A stretch of DNA of 64,000 nucleotides from Nematostella vectensis (taxonomy: Eukaryota; Cnidaria; Anthozoa; Actiniaria; Edwardsiidae): the NCBI RefSeq assembly GCF_932526225.1, contig NC_064042.1, forward strand, positions 4,323,001 through 4,387,000, given 5' to 3'. Below, piece after piece: positions 21,395 through 34,705 of this stretch. The position numbers and the translations under genes are program-made. The number at the start of each line of letters is the position of its first letter. The stretch's first letter is position 1. A model generated the notes under the pieces. The model did no database searches. It was given only the letters and a program-made list of their open reading frames with translations, and was not told where the DNA came from.

Positions 21395-24300
21395 TGCGTG
21401 TTCTCTGGCTGTATTAAAGCACCTTTTTCTAGATTCAAGATTCACAATTTGAACTCTTAACAGAACGAAGTGAAAGGTAGGCAAGTAATTTTGGACATAC
21501 CTCACGTTCTGTCCTCAAAAACACACCTCCTCCCATCCTCACAGATAGTTGGAGTCCAACCAGCCCAAACCTCAGCGCCACACGATTTTCCATTTCAGAG
21601 GAATCCGGCAGAATATTTGTCTTTTTGTTGTCGTAATATGCTTGCCAACAAAATTGGCAAGGATTCCTCAGCAATTAAAAATTGTGTGGCACTGAAGTTT
21701 GGGTTGGTTGGACTCCAACTATCTGTGAGGATGTCGCCGTGATTTGAGCGGGATGAAGCAGGAGGAAGTGTGTTTTTGAGGACAGAATGTGAGGTATGTC
21801 TAAAATTACTTGCTTACTTTTCACTTCGTCCTTGTAAGAGTTCAAATTGTGAATCTTGAATCTTGAAAAGGGGGCTTTTATGCGGCCAGAGAAAACACAA
21901 AAAGTAAACATAAACACAACACTACACATGTCTTTTCAACAAGTTTTTTTTTTCACTTATTTTTGTTTTTTGCCCTATGTTTGCCGTAAATATCAATAGG
22001 GATAAATAAAGAGCTTGGGCTACCTGTGGCTGAGCTTGAATATTCAACAAATAGATCTCATTTTTGTGTGCATCTGTCCTCTAATAGATGCACATATGAT
22101 GTTTTAGTGTGTCATGAACAAAAACAACGCAACAAGACACAGTCAAGGTGTGTAACTGTAGTTCATGAAACTCTGTGACGTCTTCTGTGCATCTATTAGA
22201 GGACAGACGAATGAAAATGAGATCTTTTTGTTTAATACAACAACAAACATTTCCTGTCACAAGGCACATTACAGTATAACCTGTCAAAGCTCAAACTTCA
22301 TAATTCACTTTTTGCATTATTTATATTTGTTTGGTTATAAACACTCTGACTTTTTCCTGGGAAAAAAGGAAAACAGACAAAAAAACTATAGTCAAACAAC
22401 ACAGATTTGCAGGTTTTTCTCTGTTGTAGCTGTATTCCCATTGAGATGAAAGTAAAATATAGAAGCAAGCTCAGTGGAATGACTTTCCCAAGTTAAAGAA
22501 ATGTTGGTTGTACATTTATCCGAGACTGATGCCTTAGTATCTCCATCTTGTTGTGCTTATTTTGCATTTATGAATTTTTTGGGTTGTGGGCACTTCTCAA
22601 GTACAGACTGGTCGATGGTTCAATGTGTTAACAACACAAAGTTCAAGAGATGAGGACTGACCATACAGAGTAATGCTTTTTCAATCCAATTTTGTTTACA
22701 AAAAAAAATTTGTTTAGGCTGAATGTTAGATTTTCAATGTCTAGAGTCTTGTATTTTATGTACTGTACAGTACATTAATTTTAAATGAAAGGATAATTGA
22801 ACATTTTCTAGCCTTCTAGGGTGTTGGTAAAGTCTTCTTTCAGCCTCTAGAAACCTCTGCAAAATATATACAGGGATTGATAGTGGGGGATAACTGTCAA
22901 AAAATCATCATAATATCATTCCTGAAAAATGCAGTATATTCAGTGTTTGAAGATGCTTAATTACACATTTTATACAATCCACAACCCACAATCTATTTCA
23001 GAGGCGTAGCCAGTGGGGTTGCCCAGGGGGCCCGGGCCCCCCCTTCTAGCAGCCAAAAATACAGTAAATGTATGAGACATCATCTAACATACAGGAGAAA
23101 ATGCCTTGAAAGGGCCTTTTGGCCCCCTCCTCTTAAAAGTCCTGGCTACCCCCTGTATTTTATATGATCTTTTGTACTAACTCTTTCTTTTAGATGGTAT
23201 TGGAACTGTAAAATAAGATAAATTATACATATTAGTTATTTTATGGAATTTGTCATCATGCAAAAGTTAATATTTTCAACCCTAAAATTCTAATTGATAA
23301 AATTGTGTATCTTTTCATTGAAACATAACTTTTTTTCCTAAAAAATCCCCTTGTTAGAATTATGACATTAAAAACATTCAGCATAGTTTCTATTCATACA
23401 TTTATTATCATTTTTTTTTTCTGCTGCAATGATCTTTGAGTTATTTATAAACCATCCCAAGGCTTTTACAAGTGTCTTCATTTTTATGCCGATTATACTG
23501 TAGAAAATTGATGCTGCAAAATATGCAGGAGCTGCAAAACTCTGCTGGAAAACATGAGTCATGGTTACTACACAGCTGTATAGATAGTGGGAGGAGGAAC
23601 TTTACACCCTGCTTTACTTTTTCACTTGGCTCATTTTTTTTAAACACGGCCACTAATGCTTCCATTTGTTCCAGCACAATTATTTTAATTCACAGATATG
23701 TACCATCCATTTTTTTGTTGCTGATTCTAGTAAAGTCATTATGGATACTTTTTATCAGACATTATTGTCACAGTATAGAGTATCTGACCTCAATTTTAAA
23801 GGATGGCTATTAAGCTTTCTAGCATGTAGACCATTGTATTTCTAAAAGTAAGCTGCTTGATTGGCAAGGAAGGGTCTGGTGAAAGTACTTTTTACAACTC
23901 ATCCCCATTTCCCTTTCAGTTGGTCAGTGGCTTAGGAATGTTATAAAAAATGAAGAATAGGTCACTCTGACAGATTTAAAATTTGCCAGTTAAAACTTCC
24001 TGATACAGATTTTAGAGATGTGTCTTGACAAGAGGCTTCCTCTTCCCTCCCTGAAGCATAGCTGTCAACTCACCCACATTAGGCGGTTGTCACAAGATTC
24101 TTGACCCCATCACAAGCCTGATTTTTGTGAGAATTTTCATATATTCTCTGTATTCACCCGCATTGGCTCGTTTGCGTTTTTTCGCATAATAACTGTATTT
24201 CACCTGATTTCACAAGATTTCTGTCCAAGTTGGGTTGATAGGTATGCTGAAGCCAGTAATGATAAGAGAATCAACTAAATTAAGACGCAGACTGAATTGT

Positions 24301-27300
24301 GTTTTTTGAAGTAGAAGTTGTGAGGTTGATGCAAGATGACCTCCCTTTTCTTTCAAACAACAATGGTTTTATGTGCATCAAAAGTTACAAATGAACTAGT
24401 TGAGATGTGCTTTGCAATTATTAAAGAATATGTATTCTCAAATGTGTACCAAATGATACCTAGTACATGTAAACTTTGTAAATATTGGTGTGAATTAAAT
24501 AGTGGTTGTTTGTTTTAGTCCCACCCAGCAGCGTTGTCATTTCTCCACCGAGTCCTACCGTGACCGAGCGTGACCAAGTGAACCTGACGTGTTCAGCTGA
24601 TGGTACTCCTCCACCAAACTTCACATGGATCAGCCCTCAGGGGCACACCGTAGCACACGGACCGTACTACAACATTCCCATCGTGCACCGCAACATGTCA
24701 GGGGTCTACACATGCGTCGCTACTGATGGGTGTGGACGGAATCACACCAGGGATGCGACACTAGCAGTAAGATGTAAGAATAGTAGTCTTTTTTATTATT
24801 TCTTCTGGTGTGATGTTCCCTGTACATCAGTTTGACACCTGCTCAAAGAGTATTTGCAAAAATGCAAGGCAGTCTGCTGGTGTTTGTAAAAAATTTGTTT
24901 CAGCCTACTATTTGCCTTGCTCATTTATTACCTTTTCTTTTGATTATTTCTTAGACAAGCCTGACAATACCTCTTTGACCATACTGGGTGGAAACGCATC
25001 TGCTCAGTGTGGATCAAAAATATCATTTAACTGTACTGCTGACGGCGTTCCAAAACCAAATAAGTACTCTCTTTACTTGGGGAATCAGGCGATGAAGACG
25101 GACACCAATGGTGAATTTAGTAACATCCAGCTGAACACTTCAGGAGAACATGTGTTCACGTGTGTACCTACTAATGAAATTGGTGAAGGACTAAATAAAA
25201 CTGTGATCGTAAACGCATCAGAGGTACTTCCTGTAGTGTCCGTCGACATCCCGCCCAATGGTAGAATGGTCAAAGGGTCAAGTGTTACTTTGACATGTGA
25301 CGGTACAGGACCGGTACCGTTACAAATCAGCTGGTACAAAGACAATATTTTCAATGCCTCGGGAAAAACCCTCACGATATCGAAAGTCACAGTACAAGAC
25401 GAAGGGAACTACACTTGTAATTTGTCAAGTTCATGTGGAACAACGTTGAACACCTCGTTTATTGGCGTTGATTGTGAGTACATACCGTTTATTTCTTAAA
25501 CAGAAACGCTTGACGACATACATTTGTGTGCGGGGATGTGCTTCCCTGTCACTGGGTAGGGATGCCAATCGTACATTTTGAGATTGAAATTATCAAAAAA
25601 ACACGTTTTCTCTAACTTCTCCCTATCCCTCGTAAAGCTTGAAGGGGACTTAGCGAGTGGGAAAGGCATCGTCTTTAAGGGCTGGGGCATACTGTAGATA
25701 TAAATACAAACATATTATGGTGAGAGGTAAACTTGTGTTTATGGCTCCAATACATTTCTTCTACAATTTTACTTCGAACTCCCCCTGCATCCGGCACTGT
25801 CCTTGGTCCCAAAGGATGGTCGCTGGCTGTCATATGTAACCCATATCCTTATTATATGTGTTGGGTATTGTGCATCTGGCATTCCAAGTATTGTGCTCCG
25901 TACCCTATGTGAGTGTCGTTAATTAGTTTGTTAATAACATTTGTCGACGAATGCAAATACACTGTAAATCAAGTCTACTGCAAATCAAATAATGTAAAAA
26001 AAAAAAAATCGACGGCGTGCTAACGTGATTATCAGTGTAAGCTCTCTCTACCGTCTATTTTTATGGATTTGAACACAAAAAATGTAGCAAACTTATAGAG
26101 GACCAGCTGATTTTCGTGGACATCTCGATGCACTAAAGCTTTCTGTGATAAGGTAAAGTGTCGTTCCTTGTCTCAACGCACTACTAGCACTGTATTTTTT
26201 TATTATTTTATTGCGATTACTATGCGATTTTCTATTGTTTAATTTATATTTACTTGTGTCTACAGACATTCCAGAGAACACAACTCTTCAAATCAACAAA
26301 TCGAATAATACTAGTATAATCGCATGCGTTGGAGACATTATCCTGCTAAACTGTTACGCTGAAGGCAAGCCTTCAGTTATCACTTATTCCCTTCTGCTGA
26401 ATGGTGAACAGCATAAGGCTAATCGAAGTGGAGTTTTTCTTGTCTTCCCCGGCACTCCTGGATGGAACAATTTTTCTTGCGTTCCTAACAACACTATCGG
26501 CAAAGGGCCAGAAGCACTTGTTCACATCATCGTTCCAGGTAGGCATTTTATTATATCTGTAGAACAGGGTTGGCTCGGGGTGTGATCGAGTCGCTAATGT
26601 TATTGTTAGTTTACACAACCAGACATAGAGTGCTTAATGTTAAAACGTATGAATTATAATAACTTTACCCATATAATCCTTCCTCAACGGACATGTTTTG
26701 GCCGAGAGAGGTAGTACCAACAAGCCTCTAAGGGTTAAACAGAACCTGCAAAAGCATTCTCAGCACCATAAAATTGCTGTAGAAGATAATCCAGGTTTTT
26801 TTTTCGATGCAGAACATTGTGAAAAACCAACAAACAATTTAAAGGGTTTGTTCGGCAAGTCAGCTGCTAAACATAGGCTAGGTAAACCATGCCCCGAAAA
26901 ACACAATCTTCAATGTCAGACAAAACGTGTTGTGCCCAAAAAAGCTTTTTTTTCTTATAACTTCTGCTAGACAACTTGTAATCTTCCCATGACAAGATCA
27001 CTGAAACCCGTCTCCCCGTTTTCATTGTTATCAATACAGTCTTTAAATTCTAGGTAAGACGGCCAACATTAAACAATTTTAATGTAGGTTGTGATGCACA
27101 TTTACTTGTGTGCGCTTTAAAGAGAGCGCTGTTGGCAACAACACCTTGTGTCTAGATACAACAATTTGTGAACAAAAATTAGTCTATCTAACCATGCCTG
27201 CTTTCAGTACAGTTCACTAAAGTAACTTATGGTTTGTTCTTCCTAGTCACTCCCAGCAGCGTTGAAATTTCCCCACCGAGTCCTACCGTGACCGAGCGTG

Positions 27301-30300
27301 ACCAAGTGAACCTGACGTGTTCAGCTGATGGTACTCCTCCACCAACCTTCACATGGATCAGCCCTCAGGGGAACACCGTAGCACACGGACCGTCCTACAC
27401 CATTCCCATGGTGCACCGCAACATGACAGGAATGGTGTACACGTGCGTGGCTACTAACGGCTGCGGGAAAAACCTCACCAAGGATGCTAATCTTGCTGTA
27501 CAATGTAAGAATAGTCGTGGTGACAATTTTGCGAGGTTTCAATCTATTGCAGCGTTGTGCTAAAGCCATAGTTTCTCATGTATTACATACCCCAAAATAC
27601 AATATAAAAATCTCTGACTTACCTTTTTTATTATCCCTTAGACAAACCTGTGAACACTTCCCTGACCATACTTGGTGGAGATGCGTCTCGTCAATGCGGA
27701 TCGAATGTATCATTTAACTGTACTGCTGACGGCGCACCAAAGCCGCATAAGTACTCTCTCTACTTGGGAAATCAGACGATCAAGACTAACACCAATGGTG
27801 TATTAAGTAACATCAAGCTAAACACTTCAGGAGAACATGTATTCACGTGTGTACCTACTAATGAAATTGGTGAAGGACTAAACAAAACTGTGATCGTAAA
27901 CGCATCAGAGGTACTTCCTGTAGTGTCCGTCGACATCCCGCCCAATGGTAGAATGGTCAAAGGGTCAAGTGTTACTTTGACATGTGACGGTACAGGGCCG
28001 GTACCATTACAAATCAGCTGGTACAAAGACAATATTTTCATTGGCTCGGGAAAAACCCTCACGATATCGAAAGTCACAGTACAAGACGAAGGGAACTACA
28101 CTTGTAATGTGTCAAGTTCATGTGGAACAACGTTGAACACCTCATTTATTATTGTTGATTGTAAGTATAGACTTTTTATTTGTAAGCTCGAGATCGAGAC
28201 ACACATCTGTTTGTCTGAATGTACTGTGAATGCCTTTTATAATATCACGCTGACTGTGACTAACTTCTTTCGACCCTTTCGACCCGTAATATGTAAATCG
28301 TTCCCTCATTTTTCGCCTTCTTCTCTCTCATAGATCTGTACCCTTACAAGGAACAATGATTTTTTTAATGGGGGGGAACTATTCCTTAGCGATGGTTACT
28401 CCAAATATAAACCAAATAACGGGCTGTGTTTCATTTGGCCGCCATACATTTTAAATTTGTGCCGTGTATTAACGTATCTGGCATTTCAAGAACGGTGGTC
28501 ACTGTATTAACCGTTTGTGTTGTTGTGCAATATTGTAAATCAAATTTACTGCACTGTAATGTAATGTGGATATACTGTACTCTAAATGTTAAAAAACACA
28601 GTTGCTTAATTTACAATAAGTCTCTATTTGGGCGATTTTCATGGATTTGAAATAAAATGAACATGAAATAATATATCAATTAAAAGAACCAGCTGCTTTT
28701 CGTCGACCGCCAACCTTGTTGTATTGTTTGAAAAGATACAGACGGGCCAGTCAAATGAAAATTAGCTTTGGACACTTGCGCATGTAATTTCTTTTGCTTT
28801 TTATTTCTTTGAACGATAGCTTTAAAACTTATTCATTTTGCTTTTTTAATAGTGCTTGTATCGAAACGTTTAAAAGATTTCGCGGCGCTTCGTGGTTGTA
28901 GTTCATCACAAAAAAGTAAATTCATTAAGAATTACTTGAATTTTATTACCAATCTACCTATGTTAGTAATCTTTAAGCAAAGGTTAAGCAATCCCCGTTT
29001 TTGCTGATTACCCCTCTCTCATCCGCGTACTTAATATTCTTTTTATAGGCCAAGTTACACGAGGCAATTTTCGTCTGCAACTGGCAACGCAATGATCGTT
29101 GCGCGCGTAATTGCCTCGTGTAACATCCCCTTTTTGCAACTGGCAATGCAGCAAATTATTGCGAAAAGTAGAGCTCGTCTCAAATCGAGACAAGTTGCTG
29201 TGTGTGACATGTTTTGGCAACTGACATCGCAATGGGTTTTCGAAATGAACCAATCAGCGTGCTTGTTTTTCTTGTGCCGGAAAACATCCTCCTGCGACTG
29301 GCAATATTTTTATTCGTCATCATTGCGTTGCCAGTTGTAGACGAAAATTGCCTCGTGTAACTTGGCCTTATGTTATAGATAAACCAGAAAACACCACCCT
29401 AAGGGTCAATACTACAAACGCTTGTGTCGGAGAGATGGTCCAGTTGAACTGCAGCGCTGTTGGCAAGCCTGCTGAGATCACCTATATTTTGAAAATGAAT
29501 GGAAAGTTGATGAGTCAGAATGGAATATCTCTTGTTCGTCTTAACTCGCCAGTTGTACATACGTTCGCGTGCATTCCTAACAATACTGCGGGAAGTGGTC
29601 AAGAGGCGAATCTCACCATCCCCGTATCAGGTACATTGTGCAAAAACCAGATTGTTCTGGTTGTTTTTCTTTTTATTAATCAATCTTGTTATAATGTTGT
29701 TTCAGTAAACTGTTTAGTGTAGATTTAGAGTTTATGTCACTAAATATATGTCACATGTATTTACAAATGTTTTTTTTTTTTTGTTCTTTTATAGAGCCTC
29801 CATCTATAGTCCAGTTTCCCTCAAAGAATATCATCCTTACGGAAGGAGATAGTAAAGAATTGATGTGTAACGCTTCTGGTTCCCCAAGTCCAGCCGTGAC
29901 ATGGTACAAACTAGGCATAGACTGGGTGGATCAAAATGTATCAAAACTTGCCCTGTCGACAAGAGAAGACACAGGCAGCTATAGATGTATGGCGACTAAT
30001 GCTGCTCCCTGCAAGAACACGTCATTTTCTTCTTGGATCAATGTTACTGTGCATTGTGAGTCCATTCTTTTGTCGCGGTCATCACTCCGATATTTCTTTG
30101 CGTTCACACACGCGATCCTAAAACATTTTTTTTCTTACGGGTCCGATAACTAATTCTAAAGTTTAATTAGTTCTTCACTTCTACGGCATCTAATTACAGT
30201 TCGGCATTAATAAAAATTTAAAAGCAAATTTTGCGTTTGTCAAGCAATCGATTATACAACCTATAATTCTTTGTGTTGTCGAAACTTGATGTGCAGGTTG

Positions 30301-33300
30301 AGCTTTGCGACATCAAAACAACAGATACATATTGTACATCATTTGCTTACCTCAATTTAGTCAAATGGACATCTCTCAAGGAATAATCCAACGATTTCAA
30401 TTGTATTTTGTACCAAATAAAAGTTATTCCGGCGCATGAAAAATAGGAAAAAACGGATCAGACTTGTTCTTTGTTGTTATAATGATGTTCTTGGAATGCC
30501 CAGATGGTCTTACTTTTTGTCTTAACCTCTTACATTTAAATAGCCAATCAATGTATGTACTAAGTCCACATTGCTTCCTCATAGACTTTGATATAGAAAC
30601 AAGTGGGGTTGTATGCTCCCCATTCAACATTACTGTCAGGACCAACTTGAACCCCACCCCAAGTATCAACTGTACCTGGGGCATAGGCGGGAGCGGCACA
30701 GTTATCCAGGGAGTAAACACAGCGTCTGATCAAGTGATATATTCTGTAAATGTGCAAGGCGGACAGACTACTAATGTGACCTGCTCGCGTGGAAATAACA
30801 AGAGAATCTACACTGTCGGTAGGTGTTATAGTGTTGTATGTCCAGAGTGTCTGACCTCACCGCCTTACCAACTTTTCGCGTTGTTTTTATAAGCTCATTT
30901 TTACTAAATTCATATCAACCACTTTCATTTACGGATATACTTTAAAATGTTAGCGACATTTATTAATTGTTGATTGCACCTTTATTCTAAAACGGAGTAC
31001 TTTTTTTCAAATGACAGATGCGGACGTGTGGTAAAAGGCGAAAAATTGGTGTTCAGTTGGTAACCAATGTTTTGTTGTTTTGTATAAAGTTTCATCATCA
31101 GATAAAGCAGCTACTACAAATGGCAGCATTAGATTTGCAAATATGAGCTTTCCACCAACTGAAGAAAACAAAACAAATATTAACAGATTGGTGAGTACAT
31201 TGTATCTTTACTCTTTCGCATTGTTTAGGGATTTGTATCATTTATTTTCATTTTGTTATCTTTCAGTTTAATGAAACCGTCCCGCCGTGTACTGGGAACG
31301 TGAAGGTTTATGGGTATAGGTAAGCGATCATTACACTTTTGAAAGTAGGTGCCTCATATATTTGCTTTGAAGTCGATCTTATTGTGATCATCAAAGATAT
31401 GAAGCAACTCGCAAACCGCGTCAAGATCCACCAGCATTGCTAGTAAAGCCTTGTTCAACTAACCACAGGACAAATGGAATGCTGGTGAACAAGTTCGCAG
31501 CACCTTCTGACATGATGGTGTACAAACAGAGCCAGGTTTTCTTAGCCAGCGTCTCGCCAGCAATGGGGGCGGCCATATGGCAAAGCTTTATATTTCAGTC
31601 GTTTCACGGTTGTACTGGCTTTGCGTTGCACATGTCTTTATACATTATCTGAATAATGCTGTTTTACTGTTTATAATTGAGAAAACAATGATCTATTTGC
31701 AATAACAGTCTACGAATGGGACTGACAATATTTTTTTTTATATCTCTGCTTCTGAATTTGTGATGGAACATGGATGTCTTGTGACTCCGAGAGTTTAAAA
31801 TGGCGGCGCTTGGTTCAAACTCTTTAATTTGAACTAATTACATTTCGTTATTTGTTCCATTCAAAAAATTGTACATGGACGTTTATTTTAAGCAAGACGA
31901 AAATAGCCTCTCTTTATACACACGTGTTTTTTAATTCTCCAGACGAGGGAGTGTCATTGTTGACATGGCTATCACGATGTCAGAGAAAGTCGCGGATCCT
32001 TTCGCTCTTCTCAAAGATGCGTTTGTCGCGGCTGGTGCAACATATGGCTTGACCATCGATCCTACAGGCGTAAAGGCACAGCAAGGTGAGTCAGTCAGTT
32101 GTGCTTTGAAGTATTGAGAATAAAATTCAGTAGTAAAAGTTGTGTCGAAGGCAAATAAACAAATAAGCGTTTCTCCCAACTAATTGCCTCAGCTCCAACT
32201 GTTCATCTATCCTTTACAAAAAGAAAACAAAAAAAATCGTGTTTATGTTTAATTTCAATTCTTGTATTTGCTATATGGTTGTTTATGCAAGTTAATGGTA
32301 ATAGATTATATTTAAGGCTCCCTTAGACGTTAAAGTAAGTTTTTGAACGCTATATTTAATTACAGCCAACCCCAGTGATTCCACTACCAGTCCCCCATCC
32401 CTGACCACCCAAGGCGCGCCCACCACCGCCGCCGCGGTCACGCCCAAAGAGGGTCTGACAGATGTCGTAATCGCCCTTATCGTGGTCGGCGTCATCGTCT
32501 TTTTGCTCATAATATGCGGGCTGGTCTTTTGGTTCTGTGCGAAGAAGAAGAAAAAGAAAAGAGGTAATGAATTATAACGAAAATTACGCGTGTCTAAAAA
32601 AGGTAAACATTTTGCTCTTGGTGTTTTTTTTTCTTGATTTTTTTTTATGTTAAAAGAAGTTCTTGGCTGAAATCATGCTGTTGTGAATGCCAACCAGTGA
32701 ACCTATATTATCAATGTCTATCAATAAAAGCACAATTTTTCAATACAGGTTTTCGATGCGCCATTAGATGTACTAATGGAACAGAAACGATTGAGACATT
32801 TTTTAGTCAGTGTCATAAAAGAGTTTTTTTTATAACTTTATGACTGGAATGTTGCGATTTCTTAGGATAAAGTTGACCACATGATTGTTATGATAAGCGT
32901 AGCAAAGCCATTATCGCTATTGAAAATTTAATAACATTCTTGTATTCACTCTTATCTTTTTATCCGTAGATATCGGTGCAGACAATCTCGAAATGTAAGT
33001 ACTGATATAACAATTTTACTCACAGCATTCTTATGGAGTTAAGTATGTAATAGTGAGTTATCATGGTGGTATTTGTCTGGCTTGTTTTAAACTTAGCGTG
33101 GTGCTAATATTTTGATGTTATGGGTCTCCCCACCCCCTCTCTTGGTCGTTCAAATATCGATATACCATCACAACTTGTGTATTCTTGAATATTAAACTAT
33201 CCGGCTTCAGAAGATGTTGTTGAATGGAATTATTCATCAAATTAGGATGCTTTTGTTAACTCACTTTTATCTCAAGGTTCGCTAATGGTACAGGAACATC

Positions 33301-34673
33301 ACCCTATGCTGAGGTAAGGTCACTAGCTTAGGGTGACGTGCTGTGTAAGGGATCGCGGGATGTTTAGGTTAGACGTGCGTGACACGTATTTGCTGTTTGG
33401 CTGTTTGACATGTTGGTTAGAATGCTCTGTAACATCTTGTGTTAGCAACTGCGTGACGCGTTGTGTTAGCAACTGCGTGACGCGTTGTTTTAGTGACTGC
33501 GTGACCTGTTGGTTAGCCACTGCGTGACATGTTGTGTTAGCCACTGCGTGAACTGTTGATTAGCCACTGCGTGACGCGTTGTGTTAGCCACTGCGTGACC
33601 TGTTGGTTAGCCACTGCGTGACATGTTGTGTTATCCACTGCGTGACCTGTTGGTTAGCCACTGCGTGACTTGTTGTGTTAGCCACTGCGTGACCTGTTCG
33701 TTAGCCACTGCGTGACATGTTGTGTTAGCCACTGCGTTAAATGTTGGTTAGCCACTACGTAACATGTTGTATTAGCTACTGCGTGCCGTGTTGCGATAGC
33801 GACTGCGTGATGTGTTGTGTTAGAAATTGCGTGAAGTGTTGTGTTAGCGACTGCATGACGTGTTGTGTTAGCGACTGCGTTACATGTGCTTGTTTTTTTA
33901 AGCCTACCCTATTCCCCATAGGTTGGACCAACAGCGCATGCTAATGGTGGCAGCGGCGTCGAGTCTCCTTACTCAGAAGTGGAACAGCGCAGAAACAATG
34001 ATGATACCCAAGGCGCAGGCGCAGATGCCTACCCCCAGGTGGACAAAAGCAAGGTTAGGGGGAGGGGAGATACAGGGCCGTAGCTAGCGGGGGAAGAGGA
34101 TGGGAGGTAGCTTTCTTCAGTAGAGGTAGTTAATATCTTTCTTCCATACCCCCACCCCTCTCCCTAGCAAATACAAACACTCCAGCTTGCCCCACACCTC
34201 GCTAGACAGAATGTTTTAGCTACGGCCAGGAAATATGGTGTGCTCAATCTTTTAAGTGTTAAAAGTGTTTGGTAATTTTTCTAAGAACTTTAAACCTAAA
34301 ATAGCTTCGCTACCGCTGCCCAGCCTTGGGTTGAGTGACAACATTTCTGTAACTCCGTGCTGCAACACCATGCTTCTCTAACAGAAATCAAAGCCCAAGG
34401 AGGAGAAGGAGAAGTTGCCAGACATGATGCAGCAACCTGACCCGAACGTCACATACGCGCAAGTGGATAAATCCCTCAAGAAGAAAAACAGAGAAGAGCC
34501 CATGTACGCCCAAGTTGACAAAAAAAAGGTATCTATTATAAACCCGCCCACGGCTTATTATAGTGGATGTTCCGGTGTTATATTGTTAAAAGGCCGTCCA
34601 ATCGCATGGTTGCATGGTTTCGTACGTTATGTAACCTTATGCAAATGATATGTTCATCTCAGTATAAAATTTT

Positions 34674-34705
<32 letters not shown>

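Larger units (their letters stand above)
20938..24518 (+). other. Gene C intron 2
   Basis: 3.6 kb with no convincing exons. It contains a foldback element (21238-22030) and a hAT-like MITE (22998-23154). The rest is AT-rich and unremarkable. Confidence 0.6.

Noticed and set aside
23441..23813. Open frames on both strands in gene C intron 2
   Set aside because: Overlapping AT-rich frames without motifs or splice context.
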